Shown in pieces: positions 43,064 through 50,816 of a stretch of 64,000 nt of DNA. The stretch covers positions 3,381,511 through 3,445,510 of the forward strand of contig CP129490.1 of the NCBI GenBank assembly GCA_030584085.1, read 5' to 3'. A model generated the notes under the pieces. It was not told the origin of the DNA and made no database searches. It saw nothing but the letters and a program-made list of their open reading frames with translations. The position numbers were made by a program, and so were the translations under genes. How positions within the stretch are numbered: position 1 is the first letter of the stretch; every line of letters begins with the position of its first letter. Source of the stretch: Melioribacteraceae bacterium. GTDB lineage: Bacteria > Bacteroidota > Ignavibacteria > Ignavibacteriales > Melioribacteraceae.

Positions 43064-44539
43064 ATGGCTAAAGAACAAAGTGTATTAGAAAAAGTAGTTT
43101 CTCTCGCAAAACGAAAAGGATTTGTTTTTCAATCAAGTGAAATTTATGGCGGATTGAATGGCTGCTGGGATTACGGTCCTCTCGGTGTTGAACTTCTTAA
43201 AAATATCAAAGAAGAATGGTGGAAAGCGATGACTTACCGTGAAGATATTGAAGGTCTCGACGCTTCAATTCTTATGCATCCAAAAGTTTGGGAAGCTTCA
43301 GGACACGTTGAGAACTTTACCGATCCTATGATAGATTGCAAACAATGTAAAGCCCGCTTTAGGTTGGATACTTTAGCCGAACAAATTTCAGATAAGAAAA
43401 TTGAAAAAATCCTCAAAGAGTTTTCTGAAAATGTTTCCGACGATATAGCTCAATCATTTAATGAAATTTATACTTCTGATGAATCAGCAACAGGAAAATT
43501 CGAATCACTTCTTGAAGACAGTGATATAAATAAACTACTTCTTGCGATGACAAACTGTCCCAATTGCGGAACCAAAGGTGAATTCACAGAACCTCGCAGT
43601 TTTAATCTTATGTTCAAAACATTTCTCGGTCCGGTTGAAAAAACAGAAAATGCAATTTACCTTAGACCCGAAACTGCTCAGGGCATCTATGTTAATTTTT
43701 TAAATGTGCAAGGTGCAAGTCGACAAAAACTTCCATTTGGTATTGCGCAAATCGGTAAAGCATTTCGTAATGAAATCAATACAAAGAATTTCTTGTTTAG
43801 AACTCGTGAATTCGAGCAGATGGAAATGCAGTACTTTGTAAAACCCGAAGAAGATGAAAAATATTTTGAATACTGGAAAGAGCGAAGAATTGAATGGTAC
43901 AAGCAGATGGGAATGAATTCAAGTAAATTGAGATTTCATGATCATCCTCATGATAAATTAGCACACTATGCGAAAGCCGCAACCGATATTGAATATGAAT
44001 TCCCGTTTGGATGGGGCGAAATTGAAGGCATTCATAACAGAACAAATTTTGATTTATCCCGACACGAAGAATTCTCCGGAAAATCACAAAAATATTTTGA
44101 CGAAGAAGCCAAAGAGAAATACATTCCGTTTATTATTGAAACTTCCGGCGGTGTAAGCCGCGGGTTCATGGCATTTTTAGTTGATGCTTACAATGAAGAA
44201 GAAGTAAACGGTGAAACTAGAGTCGTTCTTAAATTCAATCCGAAACTTGCACCAATTAAAGCCGCGATCTTCCCCCTCGTAAATAAAGACGGGATGCCGG
44301 AAATTGCCAGAGATATTGAAGCAGATCTTCGTCCCTTCTTAAGAGTTTTCTTTGATGATAAAGGTGCGGTGGGAAGAAGATACCGTAGACAAGATGAAAA
44401 CGGAACTCCATTCTGCATTACAGTCGATACACAAACTTTAGAAGATAAAACTGTTACCGTTCGCGAAAGAGATTCCATGGAACAAGTTCGTGTACATAAA
44501 GACGAATTGTTAAACTATCTTCTTAATAAGCTTCGGTAA
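43064..44539 (+). CDS. glyS: glycyl-tRNA synthetase (dimeric class II type)
   Basis: 491 residues. The alpha2-type GlyRS found in archaea, eukaryotes and several bacterial phyla, not the alpha/beta tetramer. Motif 1 region KRKGFVFQSSEIYGGLNGCWDYGPLGVELL, motif 2 in GKAFRNEINTKNFLFRTREFEQMEMQYFV, motif 3 near SGGVSRGFMAFLVDAY, and a C-terminal anticodon-binding domain (APIKAAIFPLVNKDG ... VTVRERDSMEQVRV). An inserted zinc-type segment has two CxxC pairs (CKQC, CPNC). Weak Shine-Dalgarno AGGAAG before the ATG. A strong terminator follows. Confidence 0.95.
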   Translation: MAKEQSVLEKVVSLAKRKGFVFQSSEIYGGLNGCWDYGPLGVELLKNIKEEWWKAMTYREDIEGLDASILMHPKVWEASGHVENFTDPMIDCKQCKARFRLDTLAEQISDKKIEKILKEFSENVSDDIAQSFNEIYTSDESATGKFESLLEDSDINKLLLAMTNCPNCGTKGEFTEPRSFNLMFKTFLGPVEKTENAIYLRPETAQGIYVNFLNVQGASRQKLPFGIAQIGKAFRNEINTKNFLFRTREFEQMEMQYFVKPEEDEKYFEYWKERRIEWYKQMGMNSSKLRFHDHPHDKLAHYAKAATDIEYEFPFGWGEIEGIHNRTNFDLSRHEEFSGKSQKYFDEEAKEKYIPFIIETSGGVSRGFMAFLVDAYNEEEVNGETRVVLKFNPKLAPIKAAIFPLVNKDGMPEIARDIEADLRPFLRVFFDDKGAVGRRYRRQDENGTPFCITVDTQTLEDKTVTVRERDSMEQVRVHKDELLNYLLNKLR

Positions 44540-44576
44540 ACTTTAACTCAAGTTATCTTTGTTACTTTTTTAAAAG

Positions 44577-44613
44577 AATGGAATTAATTTTAGTGATTAA
44601 TTCCATTTTTTTT
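44577..44613 (+). terminator. rho-independent terminator after glyS
   Basis: A 12-bp perfect stem (AATGGAATTAAT at 44577-44588 with ATTAATTCCATT at 44596-44607), a 7-nt loop, and T8 immediately on the 3' side (44606-44613). Confidence 0.85.
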
Positions 44614-44653
44614 AGTCGATAATCTCTCCCCTGATATTTTTTTTATTTTATTG

Positions 44654-44682
44654 TTGACACGATATCTTTTTATCCTTATATT
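44654..44682 (+). promoter_or_regulatory. sigma-70-type promoter of the nitrite/NO cluster
   Basis: TTGACA (44654-44659), 17-bp spacer, TATATT (44677-44682). The predicted start point (about 44689) falls inside the ATCAGA-N8-TCTGTT palindrome at 44686-44705, the right geometry for a repressor. Confidence 0.65.
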
Positions 44683-44685
44683 GAA

Positions 44686-44705
44686 ATCAGATAAAATATT
44701 CTGTT
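44686..44705. promoter_or_regulatory. predicted Rrf2-family operator, site 1 (upstream of the DUF6448 gene)
   Basis: ATCAGA-N8-TCTGTT, N8 = TAAAATAT. The 20 bp are identical to site 2 before nirK and share both half sites (one base different) with site 3 before the rrf2 gene at 53143-53162. It begins 3 nt after the -10 box. Confidence 0.6.
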
Positions 44706-44806
44706 TATATGCTGCCCAGGAAAAGCAGCATTTTTTAGCAGACTAAATAAGACAAGAGATTCCATTTATGACATTAAATATTCAGAAATATGAAGCGAGG
44801 TACCAA

Positions 44807-45418
44807 ATGAGACGAAAGAGTTTTCCTTTATTAATATTACCGCTTTTGCTCTTTATAACAAACCCGGTTCCGGCACACTGTGATGGTGTCGATGGACCGG
44901 TTGTATTAGCTGCCAAAAAAGCTATTGAAACACAAAACCTTGACCATGCATTGATATGGATTCAAGCTGAACACGAAGATGAAGTCAAAACAGCATTTGA
45001 AAAAACGCTTAAGGTTAGAACCCAGAGTCAAGAAGTTCAAGAAATGGCAGATATGTACTTTTTTGAAACTTTCGTTCGTTTACATCGTTTGGGCGAAGGA
45101 GCTTCTTACACCGGCTTAAAAGAAGCAGGAAGAGATCTGGGTCTCGCAATTCCGGCTGCTGATATATCAATCGAAAATGAATCACTAACGGAATTGTATA
45201 AATTGTTAAGCGATAAGCTGCACAATAGTCTTCATTATTATTTTGAAAAGGTAATTGATGCAAAAAATTTTGATACAAACAACGTTGAAGCCGGACGTGA
45301 ATATGTAGAAAACTACGTTAAGTTTATGCACTTTGTTGAAGCAATTTATGAATCCTCCGAGCTTTCTGATCATGCCGGTCATGGTCAAGAGGCAAAGGGA
45401 AGTTCACACAGTCATTAA
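44807..45418 (+). CDS. DUF6448 exported protein
   Basis: 203 residues from the ATG at 44807, chosen because it gives a proper signal peptide (MRRKSFPLLILPLLLFITNPVPAHC); an earlier ATG at 44768 adds 13 unrelated residues. The mature part is helical, CDGVDGPVVLAAKKAIETQNLDHALIWIQAEHEDEVKTAF, the pattern of DUF6448 family proteins, often found near nitrite or heme-copper genes. Last residues are His-rich (AGHGQEAKGSSHSH). Function unknown. It is the first gene after the promoter/operator at 44654-44705 and lies 57 bp before nirK, which suggests the same regulon. Confidence 0.75.
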   Translation: MRRKSFPLLILPLLLFITNPVPAHCDGVDGPVVLAAKKAIETQNLDHALIWIQAEHEDEVKTAFEKTLKVRTQSQEVQEMADMYFFETFVRLHRLGEGASYTGLKEAGRDLGLAIPAADISIENESLTELYKLLSDKLHNSLHYYFEKVIDAKNFDTNNVEAGREYVENYVKFMHFVEAIYESSELSDHAGHGQEAKGSSHSH

Positions 45419-45435
45419 AAATTTTTTACGAAAAA

Positions 45436-45455
45436 ATCAGATAAAATATTCTGTT
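45436..45455. promoter_or_regulatory. predicted Rrf2-family operator, site 2 (upstream of nirK)
   Basis: An exact second copy of the 20-bp palindrome of site 1, placed 20 nt before the nirK ATG and 5 nt before its Shine-Dalgarno sequence. No clear -35/-10 pair is seen in front of it, though TAAAAT inside the palindrome resembles a -10 box. Confidence 0.6.
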
Positions 45456-45475
45456 TTTATAAAGGAGAGGAAACA

Positions 45476-47026
45476 ATGAAAAAAATAAAATATATAACTG
45501 CTTTTTTAATACTGACAATAGCAGCATTTATATTATCGTCGTGTGATGAAAGCAAATCACAAGAAGTTCAAGAAGTAATTACTGCAAAATTAACGCAAGC
45601 GCCACATGTTCCCCCGCCGATAACTCGTGATTATCCGGCAAAAGTAAAAATTGAATTGGAAGTTCTGGAACTTGTCGGTAAACTTTCCGATGGAGTCGAA
45701 TATACATTTTGGACATTCGGCGGCGAAGTACCAGGAAGTTTTATTAGAGTTCGCGAAGGTGATGAAGTTGAATTTCACTTACACAATCATCCTTCAAGTA
45801 AACTTCCACATAATATTGATCTTCACGCTGTTACCGGCCCTGGTGGCGGTGCAGAGGCATCCTTCACTACTCCGGGACATACTTCAGTATTCAATTTCAA
45901 AGTTCTTAATCCCGGACTTTATGTTTATCACTGTGCAACCGCTCCTGTTGGTTTACATATTGCAAATGGTATGTATGGATTAATCCTAGTAGAACCAAAA
46001 GAGGGATTACCTCCGGTTGATAGAGAATACTATGTGATGCAAAGTGAATTTTATACCGAAGGCAAATACGGTGAAGAAGGTTATCAACCATTCAGTATGG
46101 AAAAAGCATTAGAAGAGAATCCCGACTATGTTGTTTTCAACGGTTCGGTTGGCTCAATGGTTGGTGATAAAGCTTTAAGAGCTAAAGTTGGTGAGAAAGT
46201 AAGATTATTTGTTGGAAATGGCGGTCCAAATTTAGTCTCATCCTTCCATGTTATTGGTGAAATATTTGACGTTGTTTATCAAGAAGGCGGCACTACAAGA
46301 AATCAAAAAAATGTGCAGACAACCCTAGTGCCGGCAGGCGGCTCCGCAATTGTTGAGTTTCAAGTTGATGTTCCTGGTGAATTCATTCTTGTGGACCATT
46401 CAATTTTCAGAGCATTCAATAAAGGAGCAATTGGTAAAATTGCCGTAACCGGTCCTGAGGATGAAATAATTTTTTCACACAAAACTGCAGACGAACTTTA
46501 CAGCGGAAATAAAAAAGATTTCGGCTCAATCGACCCTACAACGGGGACTTACAGAGATAATAATACTAAAGAAAATTATGTTCCCCAATTTGCAAACGAA
46601 GCATCTGAACAAGATTATTCAAGTTTAACTCCACCAGCTAATAACGAATCGAAGAGTGAAAATTCATCTTCCACAAATGATGATCTCGCAAAAATGGGAA
46701 AACAATTATATCAATCAACATGCTCGGCTTGCCATATGATGGACGGATCCGGAATGGCAAATGTATTCCCACCGATTAAAGATTCCGACTGGATTAAGAA
46801 AAACGGTAAAGCCGGAATGATTGCCGCAGTTGCAAATGGTATGAACGGTGAAATTACTGTAAACGGTAAAAAGTATAACAACGTTATGCCCCCGCAGCAA
46901 CTAACAGATACACAAATGGCAGCCGTACTTACTTATGTATATAAAGAAATCAATAAATCAAATGAAACGGTTACTGTTGAAGATGTAAAGAAATATAAAA
47001 ATAGCAATGCCTTAACAAGAAAGTAA
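45476..47026 (+). CDS. nirK: copper-containing nitrite reductase fused to cytochrome c
   Basis: 516 residues. Lipoprotein signal (Cys23 in LSSC). Two cupredoxin domains (about 55-175 and 180-335) carry the expected ligands: type 1 copper His112, Cys153, His161, Met166; type 2 copper His117, His152, His308; catalytic Asp115 (in HNIDLH) and His258 (SSFHVI). After a Ser/Asn-rich linker (about 375-400) a cytochrome c domain has CSACH (416-420) and an axial Met at 471 (NNVMPPQ). NirK reduces nitrite to nitric oxide in the periplasm; the heme tail should deliver the electron. AAAGGAGAGG gives a strong ribosome site. Confidence 0.95.
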   Translation: MKKIKYITAFLILTIAAFILSSCDESKSQEVQEVITAKLTQAPHVPPPITRDYPAKVKIELEVLELVGKLSDGVEYTFWTFGGEVPGSFIRVREGDEVEFHLHNHPSSKLPHNIDLHAVTGPGGGAEASFTTPGHTSVFNFKVLNPGLYVYHCATAPVGLHIANGMYGLILVEPKEGLPPVDREYYVMQSEFYTEGKYGEEGYQPFSMEKALEENPDYVVFNGSVGSMVGDKALRAKVGEKVRLFVGNGGPNLVSSFHVIGEIFDVVYQEGGTTRNQKNVQTTLVPAGGSAIVEFQVDVPGEFILVDHSIFRAFNKGAIGKIAVTGPEDEIIFSHKTADELYSGNKKDFGSIDPTTGTYRDNNTKENYVPQFANEASEQDYSSLTPPANNESKSENSSSTNDDLAKMGKQLYQSTCSACHMMDGSGMANVFPPIKDSDWIKKNGKAGMIAAVANGMNGEITVNGKKYNNVMPPQQLTDTQMAAVLTYVYKEINKSNETVTVEDVKKYKNSNALTRK

Positions 47027-47028
47027 AT

Positions 47029-47820
47029 ATGAAAAAGTTAATTAAAATATCGATCGCAATAATATTTTTTGCTCAACTGCTTGTTGCAAACAAACCGGGA
47101 TTCCAAAATCAAGAAATGTCAATTATTCCGGCAGGAATCTATACACCGCTTTATGTTGATGATACAACCGATCAAAGTGTAAAAGTAGAATCATTCTTGA
47201 TCGATAAATACCCGGTAACAAATGAACAGTTTTTAGAATTCGTTAAGAAAAATCCAAAATGGAAAAGATCAAATGTTACAAAGCTCTTTGCAGATCAAAA
47301 TTATTTAATGCATTGGGAAAGTGACGAAAAACTTGGTCAGCAAGTAAATCCCAAATCCCCGGTGATAAATATAAGTTGGTTTGCTGCAAAAGCTTATGCG
47401 GAATTTCATGGCAAACGTTTGCCAACAGTTGCCGAATGGGAGTTAGCTGCAATGGCTGATGAAAATCATGCCGACGGTTATAAGAATGACAAATACATAT
47501 CAAGAATTATTAGTTGGTATTCAAAACCAAATTCAGAATCTCTTCCACCGGTTGGCTCGGTGTTTAAAAATTATTACGGTGTTCATGATATGCATGGATT
47601 GGTTTGGGAATGGACCAGAGATTTTTTCAATGCATTAGTAACCGGTGAATCACGTGCAAGCAATGGTATTAACAGAAACTTGTTCTGCGGAAACGGATCG
47701 GTTGGTACGACAGATTTTACAAACTATCCTGCCTTTATGCGTTTCGCATTCAGAAGCAGCTTAAAAGCAAATTACACAACCCGTAATCTAGGGTTTAGAT
47801 GTGCAATGGATTTAAAATAA
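47029..47820 (+). CDS. nirV: NirV-like SUMF1/FGE-fold protein
   Basis: 263 residues. Signal peptide 1-20, so exported. FGE-sulfatase (SUMF1) fold: FLIDKYPVTNEQFLEFVKKN, PVINISWFAAKAYAEFHGKRLPTVAEWELAA, HDMHGLVWEWTRDFF and the C-terminal NLGFRCA. The two catalytic Cys of formylglycine-generating enzyme are not in place: the segment reads NLFCGNGSVGTTDF, with a single Cys and no CHRSYC-like pair, so it is a non-catalytic or different-activity member like NirV of Rhodobacter, which is encoded next to nirK. Presumably helps mature or assist the reductase. It starts 2 bp after the nirK stop. Confidence 0.82.
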   Translation: MKKLIKISIAIIFFAQLLVANKPGFQNQEMSIIPAGIYTPLYVDDTTDQSVKVESFLIDKYPVTNEQFLEFVKKNPKWKRSNVTKLFADQNYLMHWESDEKLGQQVNPKSPVINISWFAAKAYAEFHGKRLPTVAEWELAAMADENHADGYKNDKYISRIISWYSKPNSESLPPVGSVFKNYYGVHDMHGLVWEWTRDFFNALVTGESRASNGINRNLFCGNGSVGTTDFTNYPAFMRFAFRSSLKANYTTRNLGFRCAMDLK

Positions 47821-47832
47821 GAGAGGAATAAA

Positions 47833-48507
47833 ATGAAAAAATTAGTCATTAGTCTAGTAATCTTTTTAGCAGCCGCAGTATCGGTTACTTTAATTGCATT
47901 CTCGGGTACTTCCGAAAATTTAGCTGAAGCAAAACTTCAACAGGAAAAACCAAAGGCTGAATCATGTTGTGCAACAGACATGGATGAAACTGCATCGACA
48001 AACTTTTCTGAAAACTCCGTTTATCAAGTAAACTCAAATTGGAAAAATCAATTTGGCAATGATGTTCACATTGGCGACTTGAAAGGTAAAACGCAAATTT
48101 TCACAATGATATTTGCAAATTGTACTTATGCATGCCCGATTCTTGCAAACGATATGAGAAGAATTGAAGATGCACTAACGAAAGATGAATTAAGAAATGT
48201 TCAGTTCACTCTAATTTCAATTGATCCCGATAGAGATACACCCGAAAGACTAAAAGAATTTGCTGATAACCAAAATTTAAATCTTGCTAGATTTCAATTA
48301 CTAACCGGTAAGCGAAGTGATATTGACGACTTAGCAGCGTTAACCGGATTTAGATACAAAGAAGAAAATGACGGTTCATTTTCTCATTCTAATATTATAA
48401 CAATACTTAACAAAGAAGGTGAAATAATTCATCAACAAGTAGGACTTAATCAAGATATTCAAAAAACATTAGAAGTAATTAAGAATCAAACTAAACTAGG
48501 AGTATAA
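47833..48507 (+). CDS. SCO1/SenC-family copper protein
   Basis: 224 residues. One N-terminal membrane anchor (about 4-24), then the thioredoxin-like SCO fold with the copper ligands Cys97 and Cys101 in FANCTYAC and His185 in GSFSHSN; DPDRDTPERL and the FTLISIDP strand are canonical. An additional CC pair lies at 45-46. SCO proteins insert copper or reduce thiols at cytochrome oxidase CuA sites or nitrite reductase; next to nirK, copper delivery to NirK is the natural reading. 12 bp after nirV with GAGAGGAA as ribosome site. Confidence 0.88.
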   Translation: MKKLVISLVIFLAAAVSVTLIAFSGTSENLAEAKLQQEKPKAESCCATDMDETASTNFSENSVYQVNSNWKNQFGNDVHIGDLKGKTQIFTMIFANCTYACPILANDMRRIEDALTKDELRNVQFTLISIDPDRDTPERLKEFADNQNLNLARFQLLTGKRSDIDDLAALTGFRYKEENDGSFSHSNIITILNKEGEIIHQQVGLNQDIQKTLEVIKNQTKLGV

Positions 48508-48508
48508 A

Positions 48509-49255
48509 ATGTTTACCGACACATTTCAAATAGATCCAAACCAAATAATTGTTAAAGATATTCTCACATCTAACATCAAAGCAGCTCATGTTTTCGAAAA
48601 ACACGGAATTGATTTTTGTTGTAAAGGAAATCGTCCGCTTAAAGAAGCATGCGACGAAAAAAATGTAAGTGTTCAAACAATACTATCCGAATTGGATTCC
48701 GTTTTATCATCTGGAGTTCAAGAAGAGAAACGCTATGAGAATTGGGATCTAAAATTTCTAACAGAATATATTGTCAATAATCATCACTCGTATGTAAGAA
48801 ATGCAATACCTCAAATGATTCCTCATTTAGAAAAAGTCGCATTTAAACACGGAAATAAATATCCTGAATTAATTGAAATAAAATCACTTTTCGAGGATGT
48901 TGCTGAAGAGATGTATTCTCACATGCATAAAGAAGAAACGATACTTTTTCATATAATACGCTACTTGGTTGATTGCAAAAAGTTTAATGAGAAACCTAGA
49001 GTCGGTGGTTTCAAGACAGTAAAAAATCCAATCGAATCAATGGAAGCTGAACACTCAAATGCCGGCAGTGCATTGGAAAGAATAAGAACATTGACTAACA
49101 ATTTTACTCCGCCTGCAGATGCATGTAACACATTTCAATTAACTTATCAAGAATTGCATGATTTTGAAAAAGATTTGCATATACATGTTCATTTAGAAAA
49201 TAATATATTGTTTCCAAAATCAATTGAATTAGAGAAAGAATTATTAGCGTTATGA
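48509..49255 (+). CDS. ric: iron-sulfur cluster repair di-iron protein (Ric/ScdA/YtfE)
   Basis: 248 residues. The N-terminal ScdA_N domain (about 12-65) has FEKHGIDFCCKGNRPLKEAC with its conserved Cys pair, followed by a hemerythrin-like domain (about 75-240) with the His/Glu iron ligands NHHSYVR, MHKEETILF, EAEHSNAG and HVHLENNILFP. Ric proteins repair iron-sulfur clusters damaged by nitric oxide or oxidants and are usually NsrR or Rrf2 targets. Sits directly after the SCO gene (1 bp) in the nirK operon and overlaps the next hemerythrin gene by 4 bp (ATGA). Confidence 0.92.
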   Translation: MFTDTFQIDPNQIIVKDILTSNIKAAHVFEKHGIDFCCKGNRPLKEACDEKNVSVQTILSELDSVLSSGVQEEKRYENWDLKFLTEYIVNNHHSYVRNAIPQMIPHLEKVAFKHGNKYPELIEIKSLFEDVAEEMYSHMHKEETILFHIIRYLVDCKKFNEKPRVGGFKTVKNPIESMEAEHSNAGSALERIRTLTNNFTPPADACNTFQLTYQELHDFEKDLHIHVHLENNILFPKSIELEKELLAL

Positions 49256-49698
49256 AAAGACACAAAAAATTAATCGGTTTATCCCATGATCATCATCACG
49301 GTTTAAAATTAGCACAGTTAATAAAAAAGGATTCCCCGGTTTATAAGGATTTACCTAATGATATTGACGACAAATCCAATTATGTTATAAATGCCTGGGA
49401 GAACGAATTAAAATTTCATTTCAAAAACGAAGAAGAAATTCTTTTCCCGGCTGTCGGAAACAAAGATGAAAAAATTGATGAACTTATCGATGAGCTTTTA
49501 ATCGAACATGAAGAAATAGAATTCAAAATCGGTCAGTTAAAAAATTCCAATGAAAAAGAGGAAATATTAAATGATCTTGGATTTATACTCGAGCAGCATA
49601 TCAGAAAAGAAGAGCGTGAATTGTTTGATCGGATTCAAACTGTTTTCAGTGAAGATGAGATCGATCAACTAGTTGAGGAAATTGATCCCGTAAAATAA
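49252..49698 (+). CDS. hemerythrin-domain protein
   Basis: 148 residues, one hemerythrin HHE domain: LSHDHHHGLKLAQLIKK (about 9-25), HFKNEEEILFPAVG (about 60-73), LLIEHEEIEFKI (about 89-100) and LEQHIRKEERELFDR (about 116-130) give five to seven His/Glu di-iron ligands. Binds oxygen or nitric oxide, or acts as a sensor. Its position after ric suggests an NO-stress function. The start overlaps the ric stop (ATGA) and its stop overlaps the methyltransferase start. Confidence 0.88.
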   Translation: MKRHKKLIGLSHDHHHGLKLAQLIKKDSPVYKDLPNDIDDKSNYVINAWENELKFHFKNEEEILFPAVGNKDEKIDELIDELLIEHEEIEFKIGQLKNSNEKEEILNDLGFILEQHIRKEERELFDRIQTVFSEDEIDQLVEEIDPVK

Positions 49699-50438
49699 TG
49701 ACAAATACGAAGTTTTATAACGATATAGCCGAGCAATATGATGAAATGATTCCGCTCGAGAAACAGATTCAAAATAAAATTGATTTCATTCGCACCCTCT
49801 CATTAGAATCAGGTAAAACCGCTGCCGACATTGGTGCCGGCAGCGGTGCCGATTCAATTGCTTTAGCTAAATCCGGATTGAACGTAACCGCATTCGAACC
49901 TTCCTCTCAAATGCTGGAGCAAGCTAAGGAAAATTTTAAGAAACACAATGTTAAGGTCGAGATCTACAATAGAAAAGTAGTAGAAATTGATAAATCGTTT
50001 TTTAATTCATTCGATTATATTTTCTCACTTGGAAATACATTTGCGAATATTTCTCAAGACGAAATAGAAGAATCAATTAATCAGATTTTAAAATTGTTGA
50101 AGCCAAATGGCAAAGCAGTTCTTCAAATATTGAACTACACATCTGTCCTAGAGCAAAAAGAAAGAATAGTTAACATCACTGAATCAGACAATAAACAGTT
50201 TATTAGATTTTACGATTTCTGCAATGAAAAAGTATTTTTTAATGTACTATCGTTTGATAAGAAAAATTCTTCCGATAAGAAACTATTTACAACCGAGATC
50301 TTCCCTTACACAAAAGATTTTCTTGATGATTTTTTGACAGAAATCGGAATTACAAAAACTAAATATTACGGAAATGTGAACCTTGATAAATTTGATTATG
50401 ACAAATCCCCAAACTTAATTATTGTAATTTCCAAATAG
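49698..50438 (+). CDS. class I SAM-dependent methyltransferase
   Basis: 246 residues. Rossmann methyltransferase with motif I ADIGAGSGADSIALA (about 39-53) and motif II acid in VTAFEPSSQML, plus FDYIFSLGNTFANI for motif IV. Substrate unknown; the family includes small-molecule and quinone-like methylases. Its ATG overlaps the stop of the hemerythrin gene (TAATG), so it belongs to the NO-response operon, perhaps only by co-transcription. Followed by a convergent gene 25 bp away. Confidence 0.85.
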   Translation: MTNTKFYNDIAEQYDEMIPLEKQIQNKIDFIRTLSLESGKTAADIGAGSGADSIALAKSGLNVTAFEPSSQMLEQAKENFKKHNVKVEIYNRKVVEIDKSFFNSFDYIFSLGNTFANISQDEIEESINQILKLLKPNGKAVLQILNYTSVLEQKERIVNITESDNKQFIRFYDFCNEKVFFNVLSFDKKNSSDKKLFTTEIFPYTKDFLDDFLTEIGITKTKYYGNVNLDKFDYDKSPNLIIVISK

Positions 50439-50462
50439 CTCAACTTGCTTTACAACAATTTT

Positions 50463-50789
50463 TTATCTAACCTCTTCATTGGTGCTTTCATAACCCGCTA
50501 CAAAATAATTCTTAATTCTGTATCTAATTTGGAGATATCTGTATAGCCCAACGAATAAGAGTACTACACTTAAACCAAGCGTTACATAACTCACCCAAAT
50601 TATCTCTTTAAAATCTTCCATTTGCAGAAAGGCTATTCCTCCAAGTATCATATAAAGAGAAGTTCTAAGGTATGCCATAAAAGTTCTCTCATTTGCTAGT
50701 TTAGTTCTTTCCAGAGCTAAATAATCTCTTAGGATTATTCGTTCTTTATTACTGAAAATATCTTTGAACAAGTTTAATCGTCTTAACAT
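50463..50789 (-). CDS. DUF202 small membrane protein
   Basis: 108 residues from the ATG at 50789 (a GTG three codons upstream also fits). RDYLALERTKLANERTFMAYLRTSLYMILGGIAFL is the diagnostic DUF202 (YidH-like) block, with two to three membrane helices (about 49-68, 73-95). Function is not established; related proteins occur with respiratory or stress genes. 27 bp downstream of the SLC13 permease gene. Confidence 0.82.
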   Translation of the reverse strand: MLRRLNLFKDIFSNKERIILRDYLALERTKLANERTFMAYLRTSLYMILGGIAFLQMEDFKEIIWVSYVTLGLSVVLLFVGLYRYLQIRYRIKNYFVAGYESTNEEVR

Positions 50790-50816
50790 AATTAACACCT
50801 TGAAAAAATTTATAAA

